DNA from: Armatimonadota bacterium | GTDB lineage: Bacteria; Armatimonadota; Fimbriimonadia; Fimbriimonadales; Fimbriimonadaceae | Direction of reading: 5' to 3' | Assembly: GCA_016789105.1 (NCBI GenBank) | Contig: JAEURN010000008.1 | Span: 248,001-312,000, forward strand | Length of the DNA stretch: 64,000 bases | Shown here: in pieces, positions 1 to 9,217 of the stretch | Layout of the letters: every line of letters starts with the position of its first letter | Numbering within the stretch: the first letter of the stretch is position 1 | The notes under the pieces: model-generated | Told to the model about the DNA's origin: nothing | The model's input: the letters and a program-made list of their open reading frames with translations, nothing else | Databases searched by the model: none | Made by a program: the position numbers and the translations under genes

Positions 1-1
1 G

Positions 2-1645
2 GTGTACAATCCGGTTATGGGTTTTTCCGTCCGGCTGGCAAATGACGAGTCCACTGTCGAGCCCGGATCCAGCGCCCCGGTTGCCTTCGAAATCACTAAC
101 GACGGAGACCAAGAAGAGGAGTTTGAGGTTTCCGTCGAAGGGCTTGACCCCGAATGGACGGCCATCCCGGTGCCAACGTTGTGGGTTCCCGCCGGCGAGA
201 CCCGGGTTGACCGGATTTTCATCAAGCCACCCCGGGAAGCCGAAAGCCGAGCCGGGGTTTACCCCTTTGTCATCAAAGTGCGGTCCATGGATTCCGGGGA
301 GGCCCGCTCGGCCCAGAGCTCCCTGGCCGTCAACCCTTTCAGCCACGTCAGCATTGAGGCCACGCCCAAACGCGCCGAGCTCACAGCCCTCAACCGCTCA
401 GCCCAGTTCGAAGTGACGGTCATGAACCTCGGCAACACCGAGGAAAACCTCCAACTGTACGCCAGCGATGTCGACGACCTGATCGCTTTCGAATTCGCCC
501 AAAACACCGTTACGTTGGCCCCCGGCCAGTCCAAAGTCGTTTCCATGACGGCCACCGGGACAAAGGTCAAAGCCCTCCAGGGGCTCCAGGTGGCCCCCGT
601 CACCGTCAGCACCCGCAGCACCGACCGGCCCGCCGTGGCGGCCAACTGCCAGCTGCATGTGGAAATCCGCCCGGTCGTCAGTCCAGGGCCGATGATTGCG
701 GCATTCGTCGTTCTCGCCCTCCTCGTCGGGTGGATCCTCAGCATCCCCAAACCGCCCTCGATCGCCAACTACTCCGTCCAACCCCGACAAGCAACCGTCG
801 GCGACCAAATCGAAATCGGCTGGGAGGCCAAAAATGCCTCCAGCGTCACCGTCGAGTTCGGCGAAACCCTTTACGAGATGCAACCGGTCAAGGGGACATT
901 GCCAATTGCCGCCGACAAGGCCGGGAAGATCGATATCAAGATCATCGCCGTCTCCGGGGATGTCCGGAGCAACCCCATCTCGATCTCCGTGGAAGTCAAG
1001 GAACCCCCCACTGTCCCCGAACCGGAAATCTTGGCATTTTCGGCCGGCCGGTCAGAAGTGCCGCTGGGTTCTTCGATTGTCATCGACTACCGTCTGAACG
1101 ATGCGGCTACCTACGCTTACCTGGAACCGATCGGGGCCATTGACCCCAAGGCGCAATCCATCCAAGTGCCCTCCCCACCCGACGACCTGCCAGGGAAGGG
1201 CGTCAAATCCATCACCTACACCCTGATCGCCCGGAACGCACAGGGGCACGAAGTCAGCAAAAAAATCTCCGTCAAATTCATCAAAGATTCCAAAGCCGTC
1301 ATCTCGCAATTCGAGGCGAACCCTCCCGAAATCGACCCGGAAGCCCCCCAAGTCACTATCCGATGGCGGGTTGCGGGAGCCGCCCGACTCGAACTCATCC
1401 AAGGCGATCAGCGGGAATCCTTGACCGAGTTGGAAGGACAAAGAGAATTCAGCCTGGGCGAGGAGACCACTTTCACACTGGTGGCCACCGACGACCAGGG
1501 ACTGGAAAACCGGAAGACGATCACGGTCAAGCTGAAGAAACCGGCAGAGCCCACCGTCGATCCTGGCACCACCGGAACCGGTGGGGACAACCCGGGCGAC
1601 ACCGGGGGAGTCAAGCGGCCTGTAACGGGCGGCAACAGGGTGTAG
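2..1645 (+). CDS. Ig-like multidomain membrane protein (5' end at window edge)
   Basis: The reading frame is open to the first base of the window, so the true start may lie at or just before the edge; the first start-like codon seen is GTG at 2. The N-terminal ~225 residues are beta-rich repeats of the kind seen in NEW3/Ig-like domains (N-x-G-x-x-E motifs). One hydrophobic segment at about residues 231-248 is followed by three Ig/PKD-like beta domains and a Thr/Gly/Pro-rich tail from about 515. No enzyme motif is visible. purH starts 10 nt after its stop, so the two are probably co-transcribed. A surface or envelope scaffold role is inference; the function is unknown. Confidence 0.7.
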   Translation: MYNPVMGFSVRLANDESTVEPGSSAPVAFEITNDGDQEEEFEVSVEGLDPEWTAIPVPTLWVPAGETRVDRIFIKPPREAESRAGVYPFVIKVRSMDSGEARSAQSSLAVNPFSHVSIEATPKRAELTALNRSAQFEVTVMNLGNTEENLQLYASDVDDLIAFEFAQNTVTLAPGQSKVVSMTATGTKVKALQGLQVAPVTVSTRSTDRPAVAANCQLHVEIRPVVSPGPMIAAFVVLALLVGWILSIPKPPSIANYSVQPRQATVGDQIEIGWEAKNASSVTVEFGETLYEMQPVKGTLPIAADKAGKIDIKIIAVSGDVRSNPISISVEVKEPPTVPEPEILAFSAGRSEVPLGSSIVIDYRLNDAATYAYLEPIGAIDPKAQSIQVPSPPDDLPGKGVKSITYTLIARNAQGHEVSKKISVKFIKDSKAVISQFEANPPEIDPEAPQVTIRWRVAGAARLELIQGDQRESLTELEGQREFSLGEETTFTLVATDDQGLENRKTITVKLKKPAEPTVDPGTTGTGGDNPGDTGGVKRPVTGGNRV

Positions 1646-1655
1646 TCTCTCCGGA

Positions 1656-3188
1656 ATGCCCCGCGCCCTCATCAGCGTCACCGACAAAACCGGCGTCGTT
1701 GAATTTGCCCAAAGACTCCTCGATTCAGGTTTTGAGATCCTAAGCACTGGCGGCACCGCCAAAGCCTTGCGGGAGGCCGGCCTCCCCGTTACCGATGTCA
1801 AGGATGTGACTGGGTTTCCGGAAATGCTTGATGGCCGGGTGAAAACCCTACACCCCCACATCCACGGCGGAATCTTGGCCGACCGGAACAACCCGGGCCA
1901 CGTGCGGCAACTCGAAGAATCCGGCATCGCGGCTATCGACTTGGTCTGCGTTAACCTTTATGCGTTCGAAAAAACGGTTTCGGGCCCCCATGAACTCGCA
2001 GACGCCGTGGAATCTATCGACATCGGGGGGCCGGCGATGGTTCGCGCCGCGGCCAAAAACTTCGGCAGCGTCACCGTCGTTGTTGACCCGGCAGATTATG
2101 GAAGGGTTGCCGATGCCATCGCATCGGGCGGACTCCAATCCCTCCGGCTGGAATTGAGTGCCGCCGCATTCCGGCACACCGCGTTTTACGATTCAGTGAT
2201 TTCGCGCTATCTGACAGCCGCCGCCGGGGTGGAGCCCCTATCATCCACGGCCACGTTCGGCCTCCGCAAAACGCTGGATATGCGGTACGGGGAAAACCCT
2301 CACCAAACAGCCGGGCTCTACACCGACCCGTTGCAACGGGGGGGCGCCGCCCGGGCCCGCCAGCTTTGGGGCAAGGAGCTGAGCTACAACAACATCCTGG
2401 ATGCCGATGCCGCTTGGGAGTTGGTTTGCGACCTGGCCGAAGGATCTTGCGCAATCATCAAGCACGGGAACCCTTGTGGGGCGGCCCAAGGTTCAAGCCT
2501 CGCCGAAAGCTACGCCCTGGCAAGATCCAGCGACACGGTTTCCGCGTTTGGCGGCATCGCGGCCTTTTTGGGGGAGATCGACCGTGACGCTGCCGAAGAG
2601 ATGACGAAGCCGGAAAACTTCTTGGAGGTCGTCATCGCCACCGGCTTCACCCAGGAGGCCGTCGAGGTCTTCACCGCCCGGAAGGGGTGGGGCCAAAATG
2701 TGCGGTTATTGGCCGCAGAGCCTTCGCCGGCTCAAAATTACCTGGCCCTGCGTTCGATCCGCGGAGGGGTGCTGGTCCAAGATTCTGACGAGGATCCGGG
2801 CCACGAGTGGACCATTGCCACCAAACGGCAGCCGACTCCGGAAGAATCGGAAGCCCTCCGGCTCGCGTGGCGGATCATCCCTCATGTCAAGAGCAATGCC
2901 ATCGTGCTGGCCGACAACCGGCAGCTTTTGGGGGTTGGTGCCGGCCAAATGAACCGCGTGCAATCAGTGAGGTTGGCCATTGAACAAGCGGGGCCAGCTG
3001 CGGGCCGGTGCGTATTGGCCAGCGACGCCTTCTTCCCGTTCGCCGACAGCATCGAAGCCGCGGCCGCAGCCGGCATCCGCGCCATCGTGCAGCCAGGCGG
3101 GAGTGTCCGCGACGGCGAAGTCGTCGCTAAAGCGGACGAATTGGGGATCGCCATGGCATTCACGGACACCCGGCACTTCCGCCATTGA
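1656..3188 (+). CDS. purH: Bifunctional AICAR formyltransferase/IMP cyclohydrolase PurH
   Basis: This enzyme carries out the last two steps of de novo purine synthesis, formylating AICAR with 10-formyl-THF and closing the ring to IMP in the cytoplasm. The 510-residue length fits the family. The N-terminal MGS-like cyclohydrolase domain shows STGGTAKAL (about 30-38) and DGRVKTLHP (about 59-67). The C-terminal transformylase domain shows RYGENPHQ (about 210) and the KHGNPCG catalytic motif (about 270). The ATG lies 10 nt after the upstream gene with only a weak Shine-Dalgarno, suggesting coupled expression. No other purine genes are in the window. Confidence 0.97.
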   Translation: MPRALISVTDKTGVVEFAQRLLDSGFEILSTGGTAKALREAGLPVTDVKDVTGFPEMLDGRVKTLHPHIHGGILADRNNPGHVRQLEESGIAAIDLVCVNLYAFEKTVSGPHELADAVESIDIGGPAMVRAAAKNFGSVTVVVDPADYGRVADAIASGGLQSLRLELSAAAFRHTAFYDSVISRYLTAAAGVEPLSSTATFGLRKTLDMRYGENPHQTAGLYTDPLQRGGAARARQLWGKELSYNNILDADAAWELVCDLAEGSCAIIKHGNPCGAAQGSSLAESYALARSSDTVSAFGGIAAFLGEIDRDAAEEMTKPENFLEVVIATGFTQEAVEVFTARKGWGQNVRLLAAEPSPAQNYLALRSIRGGVLVQDSDEDPGHEWTIATKRQPTPEESEALRLAWRIIPHVKSNAIVLADNRQLLGVGAGQMNRVQSVRLAIEQAGPAAGRCVLASDAFFPFADSIEAAAAAGIRAIVQPGGSVRDGEVVAKADELGIAMAFTDTRHFRH

Positions 3189-3218
3189 CCCGGCGGGGCG
3201 TAACCTTTTGGCAGGCAA

Positions 3219-3240
3219 GGTGCATCACACTCGATGCACC
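3219..3240. promoter_or_regulatory. Perfect 8-bp inverted repeat upstream of the mre operon
   Basis: GGTGCATC and GATGCACC are separated by 6 nt (ACACTC). No T-run follows, so it is not an obvious terminator. It sits just upstream of a TAAACT -10-like box (3248-3253), covering the expected -35 region, which would suit an operator. It could instead be a structural element after purH. Confidence 0.4.
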
Positions 3241-3247
3241 GCCGTGC

Positions 3248-3253
3248 TAAACT
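3248..3253 (+). promoter_or_regulatory. Candidate -10 box of the small-protein/mreBCD operon
   Basis: TAAACT lies 25 nt upstream of the TTG start at 3279, leaving a short leader that contains AGGAG (3268-3272). The same hexamer recurs before several other genes in the window. Confidence 0.4.
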
Positions 3254-3278
3254 CAGGGAACCCCGTCAGGAGCCGGAA

Positions 3279-3569
3279 TTGAAAGACCAAACGAACTTGA
3301 TCGTGATTATCGTGGCCATCGTGTTTATGATTGGCTGGACGCTCGGATTTGCCTTGAGCCAACGCAAGACCGTTGTGCTGCAGGATCCGGCAGCGGTGCC
3401 AGTCGCCCCGGTTTCGCCACAGGAAGGCGCCGTCGTTTTCGCGAACGCGCTTCCGAACGCTGGCAAAGGCGCGGCAACCGGCGGAGCCGGAGCCGCAGGC
3501 GGCGCGCTCGGCGGCAACGGCCAACCGCGGCGCGGGCCGATCACCGCAGACAACGCCGGCGGCAGGTAA
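3279..3569 (+). CDS. Small single-span membrane protein leading the mre operon
   Basis: This 96-residue protein has one transmembrane helix at about residues 6-26, then a Pro/Ala/Gly-rich tail of low complexity. I chose the TTG start because AGGAG (3268-3272) lies 6 nt upstream; a longer reading from 3234 adds residues without support. It ends 21 nt before mreB and is probably co-transcribed with it. I recognise no family. Association with the cell-shape machinery is inference from position only. Confidence 0.6.
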   Translation: MKDQTNLIVIIVAIVFMIGWTLGFALSQRKTVVLQDPAAVPVAPVSPQEGAVVFANALPNAGKGAATGGAGAAGGALGGNGQPRRGPITADNAGGR

Positions 3570-3590
3570 GACGGGCTGAACCGCACCTGA

Positions 3591-4655
3591 GTGTCCAACG
3601 GCCAACCTCCTGCCTGGATCCGTTCCCTCACATCACGGTTCCGTCGAGATATCGGGATCGACCTGGGAACGGCTAACACCCTCGTCCACCTTGCTGGACG
3701 GGGGATCATCATCCGTGAGCCCAGCGTCATCGCCATCAACAAAGATACCAACGAAGTCTATGCCGTTGGTGAAGAAGCCAAACGCATGCTTGGTCGGACC
3801 CCGGCCAACATCGTCGCGATCCGCCCCCTCCGCGATGGCGTGATCGCTGATTACGAGCAAACGCTGGCCATGATCCGCCACTTCATCAAGAAGGCCAGCC
3901 GCGGATTTGCCCTCCAAACCACGGTCGTCGTCGGAATCCCTAGCGGAGTCACCGAAGTCGAGCGCGACGCCGTGCTCGATGCCGCCCGCAAAGCCGGGGC
4001 CCACCGAGCCTACGTCATTGAAGAACCCATGGCCGCGGCGATCGGCGCCGGGCTGCCGGTCGAAGAGCCCGTCGGATCCATGATCGTCGACATCGGCGGC
4101 GGCACCACCGAAGTCGCCGTGATCTCGCTGGCCGGCATCGTCCACAGCCGCAGTGTCCGCACAGCCGGCGACGAAATCGACGAAGCCATCGCCGCATATG
4201 TCCGAAGGGCCTACAACCTCTTCATCGGTGAACGGACCGCCGAACAAGTCAAGATCGAAATCGGCTCCGCGTACCCGATGGACGAAGAACTTTCCATGTC
4301 CATTAAAGGGCGCGACCTCATCAGCGGCCTGCCCAGGAGCGCCGACATCACCAGCGTCGAAATCCGGGACGCCATCCACGATCCCGTCCAAGAAATCGTC
4401 GAGGCCGTCAAGCTCACCTTGGAAGCGACCCCGCCCGAACTTGCCGCCGACTGCATGAACCATGGGATCGTCATCGCCGGGGGAGGGGCCTTGATCCGCG
4501 GGCTGGACCAACTCATCTCCCGCGAAACCGGCATGCCCGTCCTCATCGCCCGCGACCCCTTGAGCTGTGTCGCGATCGGAACGGGCCGTATGCTAGATTT
4601 GTTGAACGAAAACCCGTCGATCCGGCGGATGTTGGAGAACGCATCGAGAGGCTAA
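3591..4655 (+). CDS. mreB: Rod shape-determining protein MreB
   Basis: This is the bacterial actin that organises lateral wall synthesis under the inner membrane. The 354 residues match the family. The actin-fold phosphate loops are visible: DLGTANT (24-30), [11 protein letters not shown] (about 166-176) and [10 protein letters not shown] near residue 300. The N-terminal [11 protein letters not shown] segment is a plausible amphipathic membrane anchor. The start is GTG. The order mreB-mreC-mreD downstream is the classic arrangement, and the 3' end of mreB appears to overlap the beginning of mreC. Confidence 0.97.
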   Translation: MSNGQPPAWIRSLTSRFRRDIGIDLGTANTLVHLAGRGIIIREPSVIAINKDTNEVYAVGEEAKRMLGRTPANIVAIRPLRDGVIADYEQTLAMIRHFIKKASRGFALQTTVVVGIPSGVTEVERDAVLDAARKAGAHRAYVIEEPMAAAIGAGLPVEEPVGSMIVDIGGGTTEVAVISLAGIVHSRSVRTAGDEIDEAIAAYVRRAYNLFIGERTAEQVKIEIGSAYPMDEELSMSIKGRDLISGLPRSADITSVEIRDAIHDPVQEIVEAVKLTLEATPPELAADCMNHGIVIAGGGALIRGLDQLISRETGMPVLIARDPLSCVAIGTGRMLDLLNENPSIRRMLENASRG

Positions 4656-4693
4656 CCGACCCCCCGCGGCGGGAATGGGTCTGGCTCCTCCTA

Positions 4694-5452
4694 TTGCTCG
4701 CCGCGGCAATGGGACTCGGCACCTTGCAAAACCGCATGAGGGGGGCAGGGAGGTTGGATCCTGTCAGCACAACGGTGCAGGCCCTGCTGATCCGGCCGGT
4801 CGCCTCGCTCTCCCAAAGCATGGGCAACATCGACCGATTTTTTGCCGGCGTTTTTTCAGCCGAAAGGATCAAGGCCGAAAACACCCGGCTTCGTCAATTG
4901 GCACGGGCTGCCGCCGATTACCAGGAAACCGTGCAACGCAAGGATCGGGAAATCAGCGACCTGCGGGCCAAACTGCACCTCAACACCATCGGCAGGGAGC
5001 GGGTGGACGCAGACATCATCCATTACGTGCCCTACGATAACCGGATCACCTTAGACAAAGGGTCCCGCGACGGGGTCAAACCCAACCTGCCCGTCATCAC
5101 GCAAGATGGACTCCTTGCGCTGGTCAGCACCGTCCAGGACGACACGTGCCAAGCCGTGCTTATTACATCGAGCACGGTCAGCATCGGTTGCTTGGCGATC
5201 GGTTCGCCCAATGTGGCCGGATTGGTGAAAGGGCAACGCAGCGACCGCCTTGTGATGGACGTGTTTGACGACGTTGAAATCACACCTGGGGCGGACGTGG
5301 TGACAACCGGGTACAGCGAATTCATCCCCCGAGGCATTCGCATCGGAACCGTCTCCGAGTACGTCAACGACCGTGAATTCGGCGTCCGCCGGGCTTTCAT
5401 CGTCCCTTCCAGCCAGATCGGGTTCAGCAAAGAGGTGACGATCCTGAAATGA
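4694..5452 (+). CDS. mreC: Rod shape-determining protein MreC (start uncertain)
   Basis: MreC is the periplasmic scaffold of the elongasome. The coiled-coil region (AERIKAENTRLRQLA and following) and the two beta-barrel domains (GSRDGVKPNLPV, GADVVTTGYSEFIPRGIRIGTV) are recognisable. The first canonical start, TTG 4694, falls inside the predicted membrane helix. The same frame upstream encodes a convincing positively charged N-terminus ([18 protein letters not shown]) with no ATG, GTG or TTG. GGAG at 4634-4637 precedes an ATC at 4643, a possible non-canonical start overlapping mreB. The true 5' end is therefore probably upstream of the coordinate given. Confidence 0.85.
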   Translation: MLAAAMGLGTLQNRMRGAGRLDPVSTTVQALLIRPVASLSQSMGNIDRFFAGVFSAERIKAENTRLRQLARAAADYQETVQRKDREISDLRAKLHLNTIGRERVDADIIHYVPYDNRITLDKGSRDGVKPNLPVITQDGLLALVSTVQDDTCQAVLITSSTVSIGCLAIGSPNVAGLVKGQRSDRLVMDVFDDVEITPGADVVTTGYSEFIPRGIRIGTVSEYVNDREFGVRRAFIVPSSQIGFSKEVTILK

Positions 5453-5925
5453 AGAACCCCGTCGGCGCAGCCATTGCCGTAGTCATGCTCATTGCCGCCA
5501 CCGTTTTGCAAGAAGGCGTCCTCAATCGGTACACGCTTTTGGGCGCCCAGGCGAACTTGCCCGTTGTCGTCGTGCTTTGTGTTTCTTTGGTGAGCCGCCC
5601 GGCCGCCGGCGGAGCGTTTGGACTGTTGAGCGGCATCCTGACCGGGGGGCTTTCCGGGGCGACCATGATGCACTATGCGGTCAGCCGGATTTTGGGCGGG
5701 TATGCGATAGCCACCCGCGGGCATGAGGAGATTGACGGCCGCACCGCCGTCATCTGGGTCGCCGCCGGAACCGCATTCTGCCAAGGGATACTCATCCTGT
5801 TGGCCCCACCGAACCCCCTGCTCCCAGCCGTAGCGGCTACAATGCTTTCGGCGGTCTACAACGGAGTTGCCGCCATCCCGGTCTTTGCGCTCACTGCAAG
5901 GATGTTCCAAAACAGAGTGGTTTGA
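5449..5925 (+). CDS. mreD: Rod shape-determining protein MreD
   Basis: This 158-residue, highly hydrophobic inner-membrane protein has about five predicted helices. It overlaps mreC by ATGA, indicating translational coupling. MreD is poorly conserved, so the assignment rests mainly on size, topology and position after mreC. Residues such as LQEGVLNRYTLLGAQANLPVV near the N-terminus resemble the family's first loop. It would act with MreB and MreC in the elongasome. Confidence 0.88.
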   Translation: MKNPVGAAIAVVMLIAATVLQEGVLNRYTLLGAQANLPVVVVLCVSLVSRPAAGGAFGLLSGILTGGLSGATMMHYAVSRILGGYAIATRGHEEIDGRTAVIWVAAGTAFCQGILILLAPPNPLLPAVAATMLSAVYNGVAAIPVFALTARMFQNRVV

Positions 5926-5935
5926 AAAAAGAAAC

Positions 5936-7186
5936 ATGAGCGATTACGACGTACAGGCAATGGCCCGGCAGCAGTTGCAACAAGCATCTGCTTATCTCGA
6001 CCTCGATGAGGGCCTGATCGAAGTCCTGGGGCGCCCCAAACGCGCCCTGGTCGTCAATTTCCCGGTCGTGATGGATAGCGGCGAAGTCCAAGTTTTCGAG
6101 GGCTACCGCGTCCAGCACAACCAAAGCCGCGGGCCCACAAAAGGCGGGATCCGCTACCACCCGGATGTCGACTTGGGCGAGACGACTGCGCTTGCCATGT
6201 GGATGACCTGGAAATGCGCCGTTGCCAACATCCCCTATGGCGGGGCAAAAGGCGGGGTCAAAGTCAATGTCAAAGAGCTCAGCATGCGGGAACTGGAAAA
6301 GCTCACGAGGCGGTTCACCGCCGAGATCAGCCCGATCATTGGCGAGCGATCCGACATCCCCGCCCCCGACGTAGGGACGAGCCCCAAGGTGATGAGCTGG
6401 ATCATGGACACCTATTCCATGCAGTCCGGCTACACCGTGCCGGGGGTCGTCACCGGAAAGCCGATCGAACTCGGCGGGTCGGAAGGGCGCGTTGAAGCCA
6501 CCGGCCGCGGCGTCATCGTCTGCGCCGAAGAAGCCTGCCACAACGCCAACATGAACTTCGAAGGCTCGCGGATCGTTGTCCAGGGCTTTGGCAACGTGGG
6601 TTCGGTGGCCGCCCGCCTGGCCGAACAGAAAGGCGCCAAGGTCATCGCGGTTAGCGACACCAGCGGGGCAATCGCCAACCCCAACGGGCTCCCGATCCAA
6701 GACCTTTACGACAAATACAGTGGCGTCGACGGGGGAATCCAAAACTATACGGAATGCGACAAGATCTCCAACGATGAGCTGCTCGCCCTCGATTGTGACG
6801 TGCTGATCCCGGCCGCCATCCAAGCTCAAATCACGGAGAAAAACGCCGACCAAGTCAAGGCGAAGATTGTGGTGGAAGGGGCCAACGGACCCACAACGCT
6901 CGAAGCCGACAAGATCCTCCACGACAAGGGCATCCTGGTCGTCCCGGATATCTTGGCCAATGCGGGAGGGGTCGTTTGTAGCTACTTCGAATGGGTTCAA
7001 GACCTCCAAAACTTCTTCTGGGAAGAAGACCAGGTCAACGACAGGCTGAGCCGGCTGATGAAGCACTCCTATGGCGCTGTGGCCCACGAAATGCGGGTCC
7101 ACGACACCGACATGCGGACAGCCGCCATGATCATCGGGGTCAAACGCGTGGCCGAAGCCACCTTGATGCGCGGGATTTTCCCCTAA
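5936..7186 (+). CDS. gdhA: Glu/Leu/Phe/Val dehydrogenase (glutamate dehydrogenase)
   Basis: Reversible oxidative deamination of glutamate to 2-oxoglutarate and ammonia with NAD(P). From ATG 5936 the protein is 416 residues, normal for the hexameric class. KGGIRYHP near residue 63 and TWKCAVANIPYGGAKGG (about 91-107) carry the substrate-binding and catalytic lysines. GFGNVGS (about 217) is the Rossmann nucleotide loop. The start follows mreD by 10 nt, so it may be read through from the mre operon, although the function is unrelated. Its last 4 bases overlap the convergent tmk gene. Confidence 0.93.
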   Translation: MSDYDVQAMARQQLQQASAYLDLDEGLIEVLGRPKRALVVNFPVVMDSGEVQVFEGYRVQHNQSRGPTKGGIRYHPDVDLGETTALAMWMTWKCAVANIPYGGAKGGVKVNVKELSMRELEKLTRRFTAEISPIIGERSDIPAPDVGTSPKVMSWIMDTYSMQSGYTVPGVVTGKPIELGGSEGRVEATGRGVIVCAEEACHNANMNFEGSRIVVQGFGNVGSVAARLAEQKGAKVIAVSDTSGAIANPNGLPIQDLYDKYSGVDGGIQNYTECDKISNDELLALDCDVLIPAAIQAQITEKNADQVKAKIVVEGANGPTTLEADKILHDKGILVVPDILANAGGVVCSYFEWVQDLQNFFWEEDQVNDRLSRLMKHSYGAVAHEMRVHDTDMRTAAMIIGVKRVAEATLMRGIFP

Positions 7187-7767
7187 GCGCGAGTACGGAT
7201 CGCCGCCCAAACTTCCTCAAACACCTTTTGAGGAGGTTGGGCGGCATCGATTTTCAACCACCGCGACGGATCGCGGGACATTTCGGCCAAGAACCCCGCT
7301 CTCACCTTTTGGTGGAACTCTATCGGCTCGCGATCCAACCGGTCTTGCCGGCTTTGCCGGCCGAGGCCCACGGCCGGATCCAAATCTAACAGGACTGTCA
7401 TATCTGGGATGAGGCCACCGGTGGCCATTTGATTGGCCGTCCGCAGAAAATCTAGGTCTAACCCCCGGGCGTGGCCCTGATACACCACTGTCGAATCCGC
7501 ATAACGGTCGCACAAGACCGTTTTGCCTGCTTGCAACGCCGGGCGGATCACGGTCTCCACATGGTTGGCCCGGTCTGCCAGAAACAGGAACAGTTCCGAC
7601 CAGGGCGGTATTCCCTCGCCTTCCAGCAACAATCGGCGGATGGCCACCCCGAACTCCCCAGATCCGGGCTCCCGGGTGACCACTGCACGTTCTCCGAGCT
7701 CCTGGGCCAGCCGGGCGACCAGGGTCGATTTCCCGGCCCCTTCCGGCCCTTCGAAGACGATGAACAC
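7183..7767 (-). CDS. tmk: Thymidylate kinase
   Basis: Phosphorylates dTMP to dTDP with ATP. The 194-residue protein has the P-loop FEGPEGAGKST (5-15), the DRYADSTVVYQG dTMP-binding motif (about 90-101) and a LID region rich in Arg (RQSRQDRLDREP). The start is GTG at 7767, only 31 bp from the divergent glcD start. The stop overlaps the 3' end of the glutamate dehydrogenase gene. Confidence 0.95.
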   Translation of the reverse strand: MFIVFEGPEGAGKSTLVARLAQELGERAVVTREPGSGEFGVAIRRLLLEGEGIPPWSELFLFLADRANHVETVIRPALQAGKTVLCDRYADSTVVYQGHARGLDLDFLRTANQMATGGLIPDMTVLLDLDPAVGLGRQSRQDRLDREPIEFHQKVRAGFLAEMSRDPSRWLKIDAAQPPQKVFEEVWAAIRTRA

Positions 7768-7785
7768 GCATCCATGTTACTCGGA

Positions 7786-7791
7786 TAAACT
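7786..7791 (+). promoter_or_regulatory. Leaderless -10 box of glcD
   Basis: TAAACT ends 7 nt before the GTG at 7799, so a transcript starting at the usual distance would begin at or next to the start codon. No clear -35 element is visible. Confidence 0.5.
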
Positions 7792-7798
7792 GAACCTG

Positions 7799-9217
7799 GT
7801 GGCAGAGCAGTTGGAAGATGCGATGGTAGGATTGCTAGGCGCCGAAGCGGTGCTCAGCGGAGACGCCGTCCGCCGGGTCTATGCCCACGATGCCTACACG
7901 GTCGAACAATCGCAGCCCGTTGTCGTTGTTTTGCCACAAACAACAGCCGAGGTCGCTCAGGTGGTGGGCTGGTGCGCCGCCAACGGGGTGCCCATCACCC
8001 CCCGGGGGGCGGGAACCGGGCTCAGCGGGGGAGCGATGCCCGCGCTCGGCGGCGTCGTGGTCAGCACCAAACGCCTCACCGCAATCCTCGACTATTCGAT
8101 CCGCGACGAGTGGCTCCTTGCCCAGTCCGGAGTTGCCAACGCCAAAGTCAGCCAAATGGTCCAACCTTTTGGTTACCACTTTGCCCCTGACCCGAGCAGC
8201 CAAAGCGTTTCGACGGTCGGCGGCAACATCGCCATGAACTCCGGCGGGCCCCACACCCTCAAATATGGTGTGACGGCCCAACATGTTTCTGGAGTGCGGA
8301 TCGTGACCGCCCAGGGTGAAATCGCAACCCTCGGAGGACCGCTCGGCGGCGACCCAGACCTGCTCAGCCTAGTCGTGGGGAGCGAAGGCACCGTCGGAAT
8401 CGTTACCGAAGCCTGGCTCAAACTCACCCCGCTCCCGGCCGCCACCGCTACCGCAACCATCTGCTTCGCGGCCGTAGGAGACGCGTCCCGATGTGTGGGG
8501 GACATGATCCGGAGCGGGGTCACCCCAGCCGCTCTCGAGATGATGGACGCCGCCGTCCTTGCCGCCGTCCGCGCTGCTTTCAGTCTCGAATACCCGGAGG
8601 GCACAGCCGCAATGCTGCTGGTAGAGACCGACGGCGAAGCCAACCAAGCAGAGGACGAGCTCCAAACCCTTTTGGAAATCGGACGCCGCCATGGGGCCAT
8701 CGAAACCCGGACAGCCCAAAACCCCGGAGAACGAAACAAACTGTGGACAGCCCGCAAAAAAGGAGTCGGCGCCTTGGGGAGACTAGCCCCGACCGTCGTC
8801 ACCCACGACGGTGTGATTCCTCCGAGCCGGTTGCCAGAGATGTTGGACGCCGTCTACGAAACCGCTCGCCGACACCGACTCGGCGTGGCCAACATCTTCC
8901 ATGCCGGGGATGGCAACCTGCATCCCATTTTCTACTTTGACGAACGAGAGGAGGGCGCGGTGGACCGCGTCGTGCAAGCTGGAGAAGAGATCATCCGGCA
9001 CTGCCTGGCCCTCGGCGGTTCGGTCACCGGAGAACACGGGGTCGGGGTCGAAAAAACCGACCTCCTGGCCCAGATGTTCGACCCGGCAAGCCTCGAAGTC
9101 CACGGCCGAATGCGCGGCGTATTTGAATCAGGGAGTCTCTGCAACCCCTGCAAAGTCATCCCCGACGCAAAGGGCTGCCTGGAACACCGGCCGAGGTGGA
9201 GCGGGGCCGCAACATGA
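7799..9217 (+). CDS. glcD: FAD-linked oxidase, GlcD-like (glycolate/D-lactate oxidase subunit)
   Basis: An FAD-dependent oxidase of 2-hydroxy acids such as glycolate or D-lactate. The 472-residue protein has the PCMH-type FAD-binding motif PRGAGTGLSGGA (about 66-77), a FAD-oxidase C-terminal domain with GEHGVGVEKTDLL (about 412), and a terminal CNPCK. GTG 7799 was chosen because the leaderless box TAAACT lies exactly 7 nt upstream; ATG 7823 is an alternative with a GGAAG site. It overlaps glcE by ATGA. The precise substrate cannot be read from sequence. Confidence 0.88.
   Translation: MAEQLEDAMVGLLGAEAVLSGDAVRRVYAHDAYTVEQSQPVVVVLPQTTAEVAQVVGWCAANGVPITPRGAGTGLSGGAMPALGGVVVSTKRLTAILDYSIRDEWLLAQSGVANAKVSQMVQPFGYHFAPDPSSQSVSTVGGNIAMNSGGPHTLKYGVTAQHVSGVRIVTAQGEIATLGGPLGGDPDLLSLVVGSEGTVGIVTEAWLKLTPLPAATATATICFAAVGDASRCVGDMIRSGVTPAALEMMDAAVLAAVRAAFSLEYPEGTAAMLLVETDGEANQAEDELQTLLEIGRRHGAIETRTAQNPGERNKLWTARKKGVGALGRLAPTVVTHDGVIPPSRLPEMLDAVYETARRHRLGVANIFHAGDGNLHPIFYFDEREEGAVDRVVQAGEEIIRHCLALGGSVTGEHGVGVEKTDLLAQMFDPASLEVHGRMRGVFESGSLCNPCKVIPDAKGCLEHRPRWSGAAT

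Noticed and set aside
5891-7210. 439-codon open frame antisense to glutamate dehydrogenase
   Set aside because: It mirrors the codon structure of a clear gdh gene, lacks any recognisable domain, and is typical of high-G+C shadow frames.
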